Positions 17,532 to 27,258 of a DNA stretch of 64,000 nucleotides are shown piece after piece. The position numbers and the translations under genes were made by a program. Within the stretch, counting starts at the first letter, position 1. Each line of letters starts with the position of its first letter. The notes under the pieces are model-generated. The model was not told the DNA's origin. It saw only the letters and a program-made list of their open reading frames with translations, and searched no databases. This DNA is from Streptomyces wuyuanensis (GTDB lineage: Bacteria > Actinomycetota > Actinomycetes > Streptomycetales > Streptomycetaceae), in the NCBI RefSeq assembly GCF_900103455.1, contig NZ_FNHI01000002.1:491842-555841 (forward strand), written 5' to 3'.

Positions 17532-20375
17532 GTGCGCAAGCCCAGGCACAACCAGGGAAGACCGGCATCCGGCATCACCAGGGGGACAGGGGCCGCGGCG
17601 CTCCTGGCCGCTGCCGGTCTCCTGATCACCGCGGTTCCGGCCCAGGCGGCGACCCCGCCGCCGGCACCGCCCGTCGAGGTCGTCCCCGGGGAGGACACCG
17701 CGACACCCGCTCTCGTCGAAGGGCTGCACGAGCCCGTGGACGCCAAGGCCGCTCCGGCGGACGCGGCCCGCGGGCACCTCGCGGCGAAGGAGAGCCGCTA
17801 CCGCATCGCCGAGCCGCGCCGGGACCTGACACCCGTCCGGACCGTGAAGCGGGGTGCGGACGAGACCGTACGGCTCCAGCAGAAGCACCGGGGCGTACCC
17901 GTGCTCGGCGGCCAGTACGTCGTGCGGATGGAGAGTTCCGGCGGCAAGCGCGTCGTCACCGGCACCTCCGGCAAGTACTTCACGGGGCTGACCACCGGCA
18001 CCGAGGCGACGGTCGCCGAGGACGTGGCGGTGCGCCGCGCGGTGAGTGCCACGGCGGCCCGGCTCGGCAACTCCCGGCTCACCAAGGCCGACGCCATCCG
18101 CAAGGAGGGCGAGAAGTCGCAGAAGGCGCAGGCCCTCACCGGCACTGCGGGCGGCCTCGTCGTCATCCCGCGCGGCGAGGGCGTCCTGGCCCGCCATGTG
18201 ACGGTGCGCGGCACGAACCCGGTGACCGGCGAGCCGGTGCTGGAGGAGGTGTACGTCGACGCGCGGTCCGGATTCCCGGTGCTGCAGTACAGCGGCATCA
18301 AGTCCGTCACCGGCCCGAAGGCCGCCTCCGCGCGGCCGGCCGCGGCGGGCACCGCGACGGCGGGTGCCGCGGCCGACGAGCCCGCCGCCCCCGCCGCCAG
18401 GGGCAGCGGCCTGCGCCTCGACGGCGGCAAGGTCGACCTGGAGCTCAGCTTCGACGCGGCGAGCGGCCGGTACGGCATGACCGACCACGCCCGCATGGCC
18501 GACACCAGCAAGAACACCCTCAGCACCTGGGACGCGTCCAGCCAGGACGTCGGCGACGTCTCGGGCCAGTGGCCCAGCGGCATCAAGGTGTTCGAGTCCC
18601 CGACCGCCGAGTTCGGCAAGGCGGCCACCGAAGCGGGCGCGGTCGACGCGCACTGGGCGGCCGGACAGGTCTACGACTACTACAAGAAGCAGCACGGCCG
18701 GAACGGCCTCGACGGCCGGGGCTCCACCGTGAACTCGCTGGTCGGCGTGACCCTCTTCGGCGGCTCGTACGTCAACGCCTTCTGGGACGGCCAGAAGATG
18801 GTGTACGGCTCGGGCGACGAGGAGTTCAAGCCCCTCTCCGCCGATCTCGACGTCGTGGGACACGAGATGACCCACGGAGTCGTGGAGAACACCGCCAACC
18901 TCGTCTACGCCGGCCAGTCCGGTGCGCTGAACGAGGCCGTCGCCGACTACTTCGGCAACGCGATCGACGTCACCGCCTCCGGCCGGTCCATGGACGACCC
19001 GGACGCCGGCCTCATCGGCGAGGACCTGTGCCGCACCAAGAGCGCGCGGGAGTGCGCCCTGCGCGACCTCGACGACGGCGCCACCACCTCGAAGAACTTC
19101 CTCGGGGTGACGTTCGGCACCGACAACGGCGGCGTCCACCTCAACTCCGCCATCTTCTCCGGCGCGCTGTGGGACATGCGCCAGGACCTCGGCGGGGAAC
19201 TCGCCGACCGGATCGTGTACAAGGCGCTGTCCGAGTACATGACGCCGCTCGACGGCTTCACGGAGGGCCGCAACGCGGTGCTGGCGGCGGCGAAGGACCT
19301 CGGCGTCACCGCGAAGCAGCAGAACGTGGTGAAACGGTCCTTCAGTGCCCACGGCATCGTGCCCGGCTGGGAGGACGCACTCGGCGTCGACACCGACCAG
19401 CTCCTCGGCAAGCTGAACATCAGCGGCACGGGAGTCCAGGCCGGCGGCGGCTGGTGGACGGCGTCGCAGTCCAACGACGACGGCTCCGAGCCGTACTCGG
19501 TCTACGCGGGCCGGGCGGACGGCTCCGGCAACCCCAAGCTGATCAGCCCGAACGACGGACGCTTCCACGTGTACCCGGCGACGGACGGCAAGACCGTCGT
19601 CTGGGCCGCCTACGGCACGACGAGCCTGGACATCCTCTCCCGTCCGCTCGCCGGCGGCCCCATCAAGAAGCTGTACACCTCGACCAGCGACATCTCGGGG
19701 CTGCGGGTCGAGAACGGCGTCGTCGTCTTCGAGAGCTTCGGCATCTTCGGCGACCGCCACGTCGCCTACCTCCGGCCCGGCGACGCCCGGCCCACGTACG
19801 CCGACGGCGGCAGCTTCTTCCTGGCCACGGCACTCCCGTCGATCTCGCAGGGCAGGATCGCGTACGCCAAGCTCTACCCGGGCGAGACCGACTACCTGCT
19901 CGGCGTCGAGGTCCTGGACCTCAAGACCGGGACCAAGACGCTGACGGGGCAGCTCGGCGAGCCGCAGAGCCTCGGCCAGACCGGCGTCAACGGCAAGCAC
20001 GTCTTCTGGCTGACCGACGACAACCTCAACGACACCGGCCAGATGGGTGTGCGCCGGGCGGACCTCGACGGCCGCAACGTCTACGACATCGCCCCCGAGG
20101 CGAAGCCGCGGGCGCTGCACGCCGTCGACCTGACCGTGTCCGAGGACGCCGTCACCGTCAGCAGCCAGACGCCCGACACCCAGTGGCGCAACGAGACGCT
20201 GTCGAAGCTGTGGCAGCTGACCACGGACGGCAGCCGGCTGGAGCGCGTCTCCTGCAACCGCGGTGAGCAGATCTCGCCCGCCGCGGTGTCCGGCAGGCAG
20301 GTCGTGTGGCTGGACGGCACGACCGGCTTCACGGACCTGGTCACCCGCACCCGGCCCGCGGGTCTGTGCGGCTGA
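17532..20375 (+). CDS. Secreted M4 (thermolysin-family) metallopeptidase
   Basis: Encodes 947 residues. GTG at 17532 is preferred because GGGAGGGG lies eight bases before it; an upstream GTG at 17514 overlaps that site. A signal peptide (ITRGTGAAALLAAAGLLITAVPAQA) is followed by an FTP/PepSY propeptide, then the M4 catalytic domain with the zinc motif HEMTH (residues 444-448) and third ligand Glu468 (NEAVADYFGN), spaced as in thermolysin. About 320 C-terminal residues form repeated strands resembling a TolB-type beta-propeller (VYAGRADGSGNPKLIS, VYPATDGKTVVWAAY). It is an extracellular protease with an unusual long tail, possibly for substrate binding. Confidence 0.92.
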   Translation: MRKPRHNQGRPASGITRGTGAAALLAAAGLLITAVPAQAATPPPAPPVEVVPGEDTATPALVEGLHEPVDAKAAPADAARGHLAAKESRYRIAEPRRDLTPVRTVKRGADETVRLQQKHRGVPVLGGQYVVRMESSGGKRVVTGTSGKYFTGLTTGTEATVAEDVAVRRAVSATAARLGNSRLTKADAIRKEGEKSQKAQALTGTAGGLVVIPRGEGVLARHVTVRGTNPVTGEPVLEEVYVDARSGFPVLQYSGIKSVTGPKAASARPAAAGTATAGAAADEPAAPAARGSGLRLDGGKVDLELSFDAASGRYGMTDHARMADTSKNTLSTWDASSQDVGDVSGQWPSGIKVFESPTAEFGKAATEAGAVDAHWAAGQVYDYYKKQHGRNGLDGRGSTVNSLVGVTLFGGSYVNAFWDGQKMVYGSGDEEFKPLSADLDVVGHEMTHGVVENTANLVYAGQSGALNEAVADYFGNAIDVTASGRSMDDPDAGLIGEDLCRTKSARECALRDLDDGATTSKNFLGVTFGTDNGGVHLNSAIFSGALWDMRQDLGGELADRIVYKALSEYMTPLDGFTEGRNAVLAAAKDLGVTAKQQNVVKRSFSAHGIVPGWEDALGVDTDQLLGKLNISGTGVQAGGGWWTASQSNDDGSEPYSVYAGRADGSGNPKLISPNDGRFHVYPATDGKTVVWAAYGTTSLDILSRPLAGGPIKKLYTSTSDISGLRVENGVVVFESFGIFGDRHVAYLRPGDARPTYADGGSFFLATALPSISQGRIAYAKLYPGETDYLLGVEVLDLKTGTKTLTGQLGEPQSLGQTGVNGKHVFWLTDDNLNDTGQMGVRRADLDGRNVYDIAPEAKPRALHAVDLTVSEDAVTVSSQTPDTQWRNETLSKLWQLTTDGSRLERVSCNRGEQISPAAVSGRQVVWLDGTTGFTDLVTRTRPAGLCG

Positions 20376-20389
20376 TCCCTCCCGTTGAC

Positions 20390-20428
20390 CGGAGCCCCCG
20401 GTGCGGCGCTGCCGCACCGGGGGCTCCG
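20390..20428 (+). terminator. Strong hairpin terminator after the M4 protease
   Basis: 18-bp perfect stem: left arm 20390-20407 (CGGAGCCCCCGGTGCGGC), loop GCT, right arm 20411-20428. Confidence 0.85.
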
Positions 20429-20636
20429 CGTTCGGGAAGAACGAAGCCGGGCCTCGGGCGCGCGGGGCGGAGGGGGAGCCGGTGCCTGCCGTTGGTCTAC
20501 GCCTGCGAAATACTGGGCGAGCTGCGGCAACGGCGGCCGCCGAAGGAAACTTTCATCGCCGGGAAAGCGCGCGGAGGGTGCTGACGTGCACGGTAGCGGT
20601 ACGGGGAACGGGGCCGAGCAGAAGGGAGGGAACGGT

Positions 20637-21080
20637 GTGGAACAGGAGTTCCACGAGTATCTCGCCCTGGAGCGGGAGTTGGCCGTCTTCCTGCGCCGCG
20701 CCCGGGCCAGTTCCGGCGAGATGGCCCGCGAGGTCCACCCCGAACTGGAGCCCGCCGCGTACGGACTTCTCGTACGGCTGGAGGAGTCCGGCCCGCAGCG
20801 CGCAACCGACCTCGCCGGCTACTTCGGCGTCGGCAAGGCGACGATGAGCCGCCAGCTCCGCGCGCTGGAGGAACTGGGTCTGGTCACCCGCGAGCCCGAT
20901 CCGGCCGACGGGCGCGCCTCGCTCGTCCGGCCGACCGACGAGGGCCTCACCAGGTTCCGGGCCGTACGGAAGGCCAGGCGCGACCGGTACGTGCGGAAGC
21001 TGGCCGGCTGGGACCGCGGAGAGGTCGCCGAACTGGCCCGTCTGCTGCACCAGCTCAACGCCCGGTCCGAGGAGGGCTGA
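20637..21080 (+). CDS. MarR-family transcriptional regulator
   Basis: Encodes 147 residues, typical for MarR. The winged helix is clear: ATDLAGYFGVGKATMSRQLRALEELGLVTREPDPADGRASLVRPTDEG, with the DxR wing motif (DGRAS). GTG at 20637 follows AAGGGAGGG by seven bases. A GTG at 20586 with GGAGGG upstream is a possible alternative that adds 17 residues. No nearby partner gene is obvious; it converges on the PP2C-like gene. Confidence 0.88.
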   Translation: MEQEFHEYLALERELAVFLRRARASSGEMAREVHPELEPAAYGLLVRLEESGPQRATDLAGYFGVGKATMSRQLRALEELGLVTREPDPADGRASLVRPTDEGLTRFRAVRKARRDRYVRKLAGWDRGEVAELARLLHQLNARSEEG

Positions 21081-21095
21081 CGGGGGCTCCGGCCC

Positions 21096-21183
21096 GTCCG
21101 CCTCGGGTTCCCCGCCCGTGCGGGACATGTCCGCCTCGGGTTCCCCGCCCGTGCGGCCCGTCCGCCTCGGGTTCCCCGCCCGC
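21096..21183. repeat. Three-copy tandem repeat, unit 31-33 nt
   Basis: The 22-nt core beginning TCCGCCTCGGGTTCC is present three times, from 21097, 21130 and 21161, separated by short variable spacers. It fills the gap between the convergent MarR and PP2C-like genes. Confidence 0.75.
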
Positions 21184-21191
21184 CCGGCGGG

Positions 21192-22007
21192 TCAGGCCTT
21201 CGGGCCTTCGGCGGCTGCCGGGTCCCGGAGCTCCGCGTACACCGCCGTCGCGTCGTCGTGCGTCTTCCAGCGCGTCGCCCCGCCCCGCCGTGCGTCGGCG
21301 GTCTCCAGCGCCCGCACGCGCTCGACCAGCCCGTGGGGCCCCTCCTTGCGCAGCAGCGTCATGAGGTCCGCCCAACTCCCCTCCTCGAAGAGGTCGGTCC
21401 AGCGGGACGCGCCGTCGGTGAGCGCCGCCACCGCCCGCACCTCCGCACGCGGGGTCGTGCCCGTGACCGCGTGCGCCGCCACCTCCGGGTCCGCGGCCGC
21501 GGTGAAGAAGCCGCCGTCCCGATTGCGCAGGGCGTCCGTCGCGCTGAGCGAGCGGAGGATCTCCGGCGGGATGCGGTCCAGCCGGTCGTCCAGCACGGCG
21601 TGCACGATTCCGTCCGGAGCCTCCAGCAGCAGTGTCGAGTCCGAGAGGACCAGGTGTTCGACCGTCTCCCCGTCCCAGCGCACGACGACCACGGTTGCCT
21701 GGGGCGTACGGACGTGAGAAAGGTCACAGCTCTTTCGGTGGGCGTCCGCGGTGCGCCGGATGGACGCGGCCAGCACGTCGGCCAGTGGCATATCCCTCCG
21801 CGAACCGGACAGTTCGAGCAGGGCTCCACCCAGGCGCGAGGTGAACCAGGGGACTCCGTGCACACAGCCGTCGTCGCCGCGGGGCGGCGTCACTCCGTCC
21901 AGAACGGCCAGCGATCCGCCCTGGCCCGAGGCGGGGAGGGCGAGCGACGCCCAGTCCTCGTTCGGGCGTTCGGCGGTGCCGGGCACGGTGACGAGTTCGA
22001 AACGCAT
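21192..22007 (-). CDS. PP2C-like protein phosphatase domain protein
   Basis: Encodes 271 residues. Motifs fit a PP2C fold: NEDWA near the N-terminus (residues 16-20), LAVLDGVT, VLSDSTLLL, VAALTDGASRWTDLF and HDDATAVY near the end. The Asp residues of DG, TDG and DD motifs would bind metal. It has no membrane or sensor domain, so a cytoplasmic Ser/Thr phosphatase is plausible. Its GV instead of GM/GH after VLD makes the class divergent. Partner unknown. Confidence 0.7.
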   Translation of the reverse strand: MRFELVTVPGTAERPNEDWASLALPASGQGGSLAVLDGVTPPRGDDGCVHGVPWFTSRLGGALLELSGSRRDMPLADVLAASIRRTADAHRKSCDLSHVRTPQATVVVVRWDGETVEHLVLSDSTLLLEAPDGIVHAVLDDRLDRIPPEILRSLSATDALRNRDGGFFTAAADPEVAAHAVTGTTPRAEVRAVAALTDGASRWTDLFEEGSWADLMTLLRKEGPHGLVERVRALETADARRGGATRWKTHDDATAVYAELRDPAAAEGPKA

Positions 22008-22198
22008 GATCCCCAGTCTGTACGAGCCGCCACGATTCCTTCACGAAGCCTGCCAGGGTGTCCAATTGGTCTCCACCACCGGCTCGACCTGGGCCTCTTG
22101 TCGGAATCGTCTGCTCCTTCGAGCTGCGGGCGGGCATCCTGCCAAAGCCTGGGCCGAAGGTCCAACCGGCCCTCCACAAGTATGGAAAGTGCAATCGC

Positions 22199-22242
22199 GA
22201 ACGAGTTGTTTGCCAACTCCGGAGTGATGTTCACTCGTTCGT
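22199..22242. promoter_or_regulatory. Nested inverted repeats upstream of the conservon
   Basis: A perfect 9-bp repeat (CGAACGAGT at 22199-22207, ACTCGTTCG at 22234-22242) encloses a second one (GAGTGA, TGT, TCACTC at 22223-22237). The region is AT-richer than its surroundings and lies 125 nt before cvnA, so it could be an operator. The rest of the 360-nt gap shows no gene. Confidence 0.4.
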
Positions 22243-22367
22243 GTGGCGGAGCGGCCGTTGCTCGTCCCCCTCTTGAAGCCGCTGGAATGGTCGTGGACCG
22301 TGCCAGGGGTGGGGGACTCTCGTGATGACCGGCCGTCACCTCTGCTTCATGGGCGGACGAGTCAGGA

Positions 22368-25300
22368 ATGCGAGCACCGGTGCAGAAGAAGCGGCCTCGG
22401 GGCAAGGGCAGCATGGGCGGTACGGCCTCTTCGGGGCCCGTGGCACCTCAGGTGCCTCCGTCGCCCGCGATCCCCTCGGCGAAGTCGGACGGTCCTACGG
22501 ATCCCGTGCCCCCGGCGTTCACGGAGCCCTCGGCCGAGGCCCGGGCGGCCTCCGACCCCACGCTCCTCCCCGGCGGGCGCCCCGTGCGCGTACGCCGCCG
22601 GCTGGTCGCGGGCGTCGCCGCCGTCACCCTCACGGTCGCGGCCGCCGGTGCCCCGGCGATCCTCCTCGCCTCCAACGACCTGACCGAGTCCCAGCGGCTC
22701 GTCACCCTCGCCGAGCTCAACCGGCAGGCCGTCACCCTGGCCCACTCCCTCGCCGACGAACGCGACGAGGTCACCGCCTACATCGCGGCCGGCCGCGAGG
22801 ACCAGCAGGGCGACAAGAAGGACCGCCGGGAGATCTCCGGCAACCGCAGCGCCCGCGTCGACCGGCAGATAGACGAGATCCGCGGCAACGTCCCGGCCGA
22901 CCACGCCGACCTGCGCCGCGACCTCGGCACCGTGAACTCCGTCCGGCGTACCGCGCTCACCGGCAAGGGCACCGCGCTGGAGGCGTACAAGGCCTACACC
23001 GACATCGTCGAAGGGCTGCACGCACTCGCCGACGAGCTGGCCGAGAAGACCCCCGCCCGCGCCGCCGAGGCCACCCGCGCCCCGGCGGCCCTCGGCCTCG
23101 CCGTCGAGCAGGCGTCCGCCACCCGCGGCCTGCTGCTCGCAGCGCTGTCGGTGCCCGGCCCCGCGAACGACGGCCCCTCCTTCGACCCGATCACGGGACT
23201 GCCCGTCGAGGATGAGGACGACGCCAAGACCGAGGCCGCCCGCAACATCCTCAGCGCCGCCGCGCAGCAGGCCCGCGTCCGCGAGCTCGCCGCGCTCGCC
23301 GACTTCGACCAGGCCGCGAGCACCGCGGCCCGCGGACGGCTCACCGGCACCGTCACGGGACCCGACGTCAAGACCGCCGAGGCGTACCTGGCCCGCCTGA
23401 CCGACCAGCCCGAGCTCTCCGAGAAGGACCGCAAGTCCAACCGCGCGAAGCTCGAATCCTCCCTCTCCGCGAGGATCGAGCAGATGCGCGGCGTCGAGTC
23501 CGCGCTCACCTCCGCCCAGGTCGAGCGTCTGGAGCAGCTCCGCGACGACGACGTCACCGCCCTGGAACTGCGCATCGCCCTGCTCGGCGGCTGCCTCGTC
23601 GTCGTCATCGGCATCTCCGCCGCCGTCGCCCGCACCCTCACGCGCCCGCTCGCCGTCCTCCGTATCGGCGCCGCCCGCCTCGCCGGCGCGCCCGAGGGCG
23701 AAGAACCGATCCGCTTCACCGGCCGCAACGACGAGTTCGCCCAGGTCGTACGGTCCCTCAACACGCTGCACGGCAAGCTGGTGGACCTCGGCGCCCGCAG
23801 CCGGCACCTGGACGCCGAGCGCGGTGAACTGACCGCCGCGCGCGAGGAGTTCGCCGCCCAGCGGGCCGAACTGCAGGAGCGCGCCGCCGAGGTCACGGAG
23901 CAGCTGGACAAGCTGCGCCGCACCGTGGGCCACACCTTCGTCAACCTCGCCCTGCGCACCCTCGGCCTCGTCGAGCGCCAGCTGGGCGTCATCGAGAGTC
24001 TGGAGGAGCGGGAGCAGGACCCGGAACGGCTCGCCACCCTCTTCAAGCTCGACCACATGGCCACGGTCATGCGCCGCCACAGCGAGAACCTGCTGGTGCT
24101 CGCCGGAGCCGAGCACGGCCACAGCCACCCCGGCCCGGTCCCGCTGGTCGACGTCATGCGCGCCGCGGTCAGCGAGATCGAACGGTACGAGCGCGTCACC
24201 ATCCAGTCGCTGCCTCCGCACGCCCACGTCGCCGGGTTCGCCGCGGACGACCTGAGCCACCTCGTGGCGGAACTGCTGGAGAACGCCACGTCCTTCTCGC
24301 CACCGGACGCCCAGGTCCAGCTCTCCGGCTGGCTGCTGGAGAGCGGCGAGATCATGCTCTCCGTCCAGGACGAGGGCATAGGGATGGCCCCCGACCGCCT
24401 CGAGGAGCTCAACGCGCAGCTGGCGTCCACGGAGCGGGCCGACGACCTCGACCCCGGTCAGGGCGGTGAGGGACTGGGCCTGAGAGTCGCCGGGCTGCTC
24501 GCCCGCCGCCACGGCGTCCGCGTCCAGCTGCGGGAGCAGAAGGGCGGCGGCGTCGCCGCGGTCGTGGTGCTGCCGCAGGGGCTGCTGCCCGAGGGCGCGG
24601 CGACCGCCACGCGGCAGACGGCTCCCGTACCGGGTGCCGGTCCGGCGGTGAACCTCCCCGGCTCGGTCGCCGAGGCCAACTCCAACGCCCTGCCCGGCCG
24701 CCGTGGCGCCGTCGCCGACCCGCTGGTCGCCGCGGCGGAGAAGGCCGTCCACGACGCGGGTGCCGACGGGCCGGAGACCGCGCCCGGCGTACCGGGCCCC
24801 CGGCGGTCGCCGGAAGCGGAGACGGAGACCGGGACGGGTACGGGAGGCGGGGCGACGAGCTCCGGAACCGGTGCCTTCGAGCCGGTGCCCGGCGACGCCG
24901 GGGCCGCTCCCGAGCGCTCCCCCTTCGCGCCCGAGGCCGCTCCCGAGGCCGAGGTTGCGTCCGGTCCCGAGGGCCTCGTGGCACCGTCCTACGCCTCCGT
25001 GCCCGAAGCCTTCGTGCCCGATGCCCACGAACCCGGGGCCGCGGCGGCGCGCTCGCCCTTCGCGCCCGAGGCCGGCACCGGTTCGCGCGGTCCCGGCGTC
25101 TCGGAGCCCCGCCCCGAGCGCTCGCCCTTCGCGCCCGGCCCCTCGGACGCCCCGACCGGCTTCCGGCCGGGTCCCGGCGCCGGCGACGGGTACGCGCACG
25201 ACGACGTGGACGAAGCGGCCGACGAGGACGCCGACGCGCTCCTCGCCTCCACCCCGGAGACGACCCTCCAGGTCCGTCTGCCCCACCCCGCCCCGGAGCC

Positions 25301-25676
25301 CGACGCCCACGAGCGCGGCGAGACCGGGGAGGCCCCCGGCCGCAGGCACGCCGCCGACGCGGCGGACGCGGCCGGGCACGGGACCCCGGAGGCCGAGGCG
25401 CAGGCGCACTCCGCCGAGCCCGCGGAGCCCGTCACCGACAAGGGCCTGCCCAAGCGGACGCCCAAGGTCGTCGCACCGCTCGGTGCGTCCAAGGAGCGCC
25501 GCAGGTCCGTCGACGCCGACGAACTCCGCCGGCGGCTCGGCGGCTTCCACCAGGGCGCCAAGGACGGCCGCCGCGACGTGGAGGCGGAGCTCGCCGACAC
25601 CACCCGGACACAGGGCACGGAACAGAAGTCGCAGAGCGAGGAATCGGGGGACACCGTCGAGGAGGCACACAGTTGA
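22368..25676 (+). CDS. cvnA: Conservon sensor-kinase-like protein CvnA
   Basis: Encodes 1102 residues. A Pro-rich cytoplasmic start is followed by a membrane segment (LVAGVAAVTLTVAAAGAPAILLAS), a nitrate/sulfonate-sensing (NIT) extracellular domain, a second membrane segment (IALLGGCLVVVIGISAAVARTL), HAMP, and an HATPase domain (ELLENATSFSPPDAQ, QDEGIGMAPDRLEELN, GEGLGLRVAGLLARRHG). The last 350 residues are disordered and rich in Pro, Glu and Ala. Like other CvnA proteins it lacks a standard H box. Known role: membrane anchor of a G-protein-coupled-like complex with CvnB, C and D. Confidence 0.9.
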   Translation: MRAPVQKKRPRGKGSMGGTASSGPVAPQVPPSPAIPSAKSDGPTDPVPPAFTEPSAEARAASDPTLLPGGRPVRVRRRLVAGVAAVTLTVAAAGAPAILLASNDLTESQRLVTLAELNRQAVTLAHSLADERDEVTAYIAAGREDQQGDKKDRREISGNRSARVDRQIDEIRGNVPADHADLRRDLGTVNSVRRTALTGKGTALEAYKAYTDIVEGLHALADELAEKTPARAAEATRAPAALGLAVEQASATRGLLLAALSVPGPANDGPSFDPITGLPVEDEDDAKTEAARNILSAAAQQARVRELAALADFDQAASTAARGRLTGTVTGPDVKTAEAYLARLTDQPELSEKDRKSNRAKLESSLSARIEQMRGVESALTSAQVERLEQLRDDDVTALELRIALLGGCLVVVIGISAAVARTLTRPLAVLRIGAARLAGAPEGEEPIRFTGRNDEFAQVVRSLNTLHGKLVDLGARSRHLDAERGELTAAREEFAAQRAELQERAAEVTEQLDKLRRTVGHTFVNLALRTLGLVERQLGVIESLEEREQDPERLATLFKLDHMATVMRRHSENLLVLAGAEHGHSHPGPVPLVDVMRAAVSEIERYERVTIQSLPPHAHVAGFAADDLSHLVAELLENATSFSPPDAQVQLSGWLLESGEIMLSVQDEGIGMAPDRLEELNAQLASTERADDLDPGQGGEGLGLRVAGLLARRHGVRVQLREQKGGGVAAVVVLPQGLLPEGAATATRQTAPVPGAGPAVNLPGSVAEANSNALPGRRGAVADPLVAAAEKAVHDAGADGPETAPGVPGPRRSPEAETETGTGTGGGATSSGTGAFEPVPGDAGAAPERSPFAPEAAPEAEVASGPEGLVAPSYASVPEAFVPDAHEPGAAAARSPFAPEAGTGSRGPGVSEPRPERSPFAPGPSDAPTGFRPGPGAGDGYAHDDVDEAADEDADALLASTPETTLQVRLPHPAPEPDAHERGETGEAPGRRHAADAADAAGHGTPEAEAQAHSAEPAEPVTDKGLPKRTPKVVAPLGASKERRRSVDADELRRRLGGFHQGAKDGRRDVEAELADTTRTQGTEQKSQSEESGDTVEEAHS

Positions 25677-26155
25677 CCGCGACAGGAACCTTCGGGCTGA
25701 GCAGCGAAGCCCGCAACCTCCACTGGCTGTTGGGCAACCTCGTCGAGGAGGTACCGGGAGTACGCTCCGTCGCCGTCGTCTCGTCCGACGGACTGCTCCT
25801 GCTCTCCTCCGACCCGGCGCACAACGCCGCTCCCGCGACGACGCCCCGCCAGGACGGCCCCCGCGGCTCCAGCGCCGACCTCGCGACCATCGTCTCGGGC
25901 ATCGGCAGTCTCACGATCGGCGCGGCCAAGCTGATGGACGGCGGCGGTGTCAAGCAGACCATGGTCGCGATGGAGGAGGGCAGTCTCTTCGTGATGTCGA
26001 TCAGCGACGGCTCGCTGCTCGGCGTGCACGCCACCGCGGACTGCGACATGAGCGTCGTCGCCTACCACATGGCGCTCTTCGTAGGCCGCGCCGGACACGT
26101 ACTCACCCCCGAAGTCCGCAGTGAGCTGCGCAAATCGTTGGAGAGCGCCAAGTGA
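25673..26155 (+). CDS. cvnB: Roadblock/LC7 domain protein CvnB
   Basis: Encodes 160 residues. TTG at 25673 overlaps the cvnA stop (TTGA), with GGAGG upstream. Roadblock/LC7 fold: LHWLLGNLVEEVPGVRSVAVVSSDGLLLLSS and GSLFVMSISDGSLLGVHA. MglB-like proteins of this family regulate the paired small GTPase. Second gene of the conservon. Confidence 0.93.
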   Translation: MTATGTFGLSSEARNLHWLLGNLVEEVPGVRSVAVVSSDGLLLLSSDPAHNAAPATTPRQDGPRGSSADLATIVSGIGSLTIGAAKLMDGGGVKQTMVAMEEGSLFVMSISDGSLLGVHATADCDMSVVAYHMALFVGRAGHVLTPEVRSELRKSLESAK

Positions 26156-26592
26156 CGTCCGCCGCCCAGCCCGCCCCGCGGCTTCCCGTGCGGGGTGAGG
26201 GCAAACGCCCCGCCCGCGTCCGCCCGTACTCGCTCACCGGAGGCCGTACCCGCTTCGGTCACGTGCTCCTGGTCGAGACGTTCGTCGCAGCCCTGGAGGC
26301 GGGCGACGAATGGGGTCTCCCCGCCGGAGGCACGGGAAGGAAGGAGCTGACGAACGGCAACCTCACGTCCCGTGTCATGCCGGAGATGCGGGCCATCGTC
26401 GAACTGTGCCGCCGGATGCGGACGGTCGCCGAGATCTCCGCGCTGCTGAGGATGCCCCTGGGCGTGGTCCGGGTACTGCTCAGCGACCTCGCGGACCAAG
26501 GAAGGATACGCGTGTACGGAACCGGGCACGGCGACGGCCGTCCCGACCGCGCGCTGCTCGAAAGGGTGCTGAGTGGACTCCGTCGTCTCTGA
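26152..26592 (+). CDS. cvnC: DUF742 protein CvnC
   Basis: Encodes 146 residues from GTG 26152, which overlaps the cvnB stop (GTGA). The DUF742 core is present: RVRPYSLTGGRTR, then EMRAIVELCRRMRTVAEISALLRMPLGVVRVLLSDLADQGRIRVY, a winged-helix-like segment. Third gene of the conservon; its biochemical role is not settled in the family. Confidence 0.93.
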   Translation: MTSAAQPAPRLPVRGEGKRPARVRPYSLTGGRTRFGHVLLVETFVAALEAGDEWGLPAGGTGRKELTNGNLTSRVMPEMRAIVELCRRMRTVAEISALLRMPLGVVRVLLSDLADQGRIRVYGTGHGDGRPDRALLERVLSGLRRL

Positions 26593-27196
26593 CCTCCCCA
26601 CCGCCGCGGAGGACGAGAACGTACAGGCCTGGCAGAACGACCACACCCGCGCGCCGATCGCCACGAAGATCGTTGTCGCGGGCGGTTTCGGCGTGGGCAA
26701 GACGACCTTCGTCGGGGCGGTCTCCGAGATCACGCCCCTGCAGACCGAGGCGTTGATGACGCAGGCGAGCGAGGAGACCGACGATCTCACCGCCACGCCC
26801 GAGAAGCTCACGACGACCGTCGCGATGGACTTCGGACGGATCACCCTCGACGACGACCTCGTGCTGTACCTCTTCGGCACCCCGGGCCAGCAGCGGTTCT
26901 GGTTCATGTGGGACGACCTGGTGCGCGGCGCGATCGGCGCGATCGTGATGGCCGACACCCGGCGGCTGAAGGACTGCTTCCCGGCACTCGACTACTTCGA
27001 GAGCTGCGGGATTCCGTATGTCGTCGCCGTCAACCACTTCGAGGGGACCCCGGCCTACGAAGCCGAGGACGTACGGGAGGCCCTGACCGTACCCCCGCAC
27101 GTTCCGGTTGTGATCATGGACGCGCGCAGGCGGATCACCGTGATCGAGTCACTGCTCGCACTCGTGGGCCACGCGCTCGACGCCACTCCCGAATAG
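26573..27196 (+). CDS. cvnD: Small GTP-binding protein CvnD
   Basis: Encodes 207 residues from GTG 26573, overlapping cvnC by 20 nt. P-loop GGFGVGKT (residues 37-44), switch region with MDFGRITL, G3-like GTPGQQRFWFMWDDL and the base-specificity motif VNHFEG (NHF in place of NKxD), as in other conservon GTPases. MglA-like switch of the complex. Confidence 0.93.
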   Translation: MDSVVSDLPTAAEDENVQAWQNDHTRAPIATKIVVAGGFGVGKTTFVGAVSEITPLQTEALMTQASEETDDLTATPEKLTTTVAMDFGRITLDDDLVLYLFGTPGQQRFWFMWDDLVRGAIGAIVMADTRRLKDCFPALDYFESCGIPYVVAVNHFEGTPAYEAEDVREALTVPPHVPVVIMDARRRITVIESLLALVGHALDATPE

Positions 27197-27258
27197 CCTC
27201 CCGTCGCCCCCCGAATCCCGTACGTCTCCACCCCCGTACGTCCAGAAAGAGACGCGCC

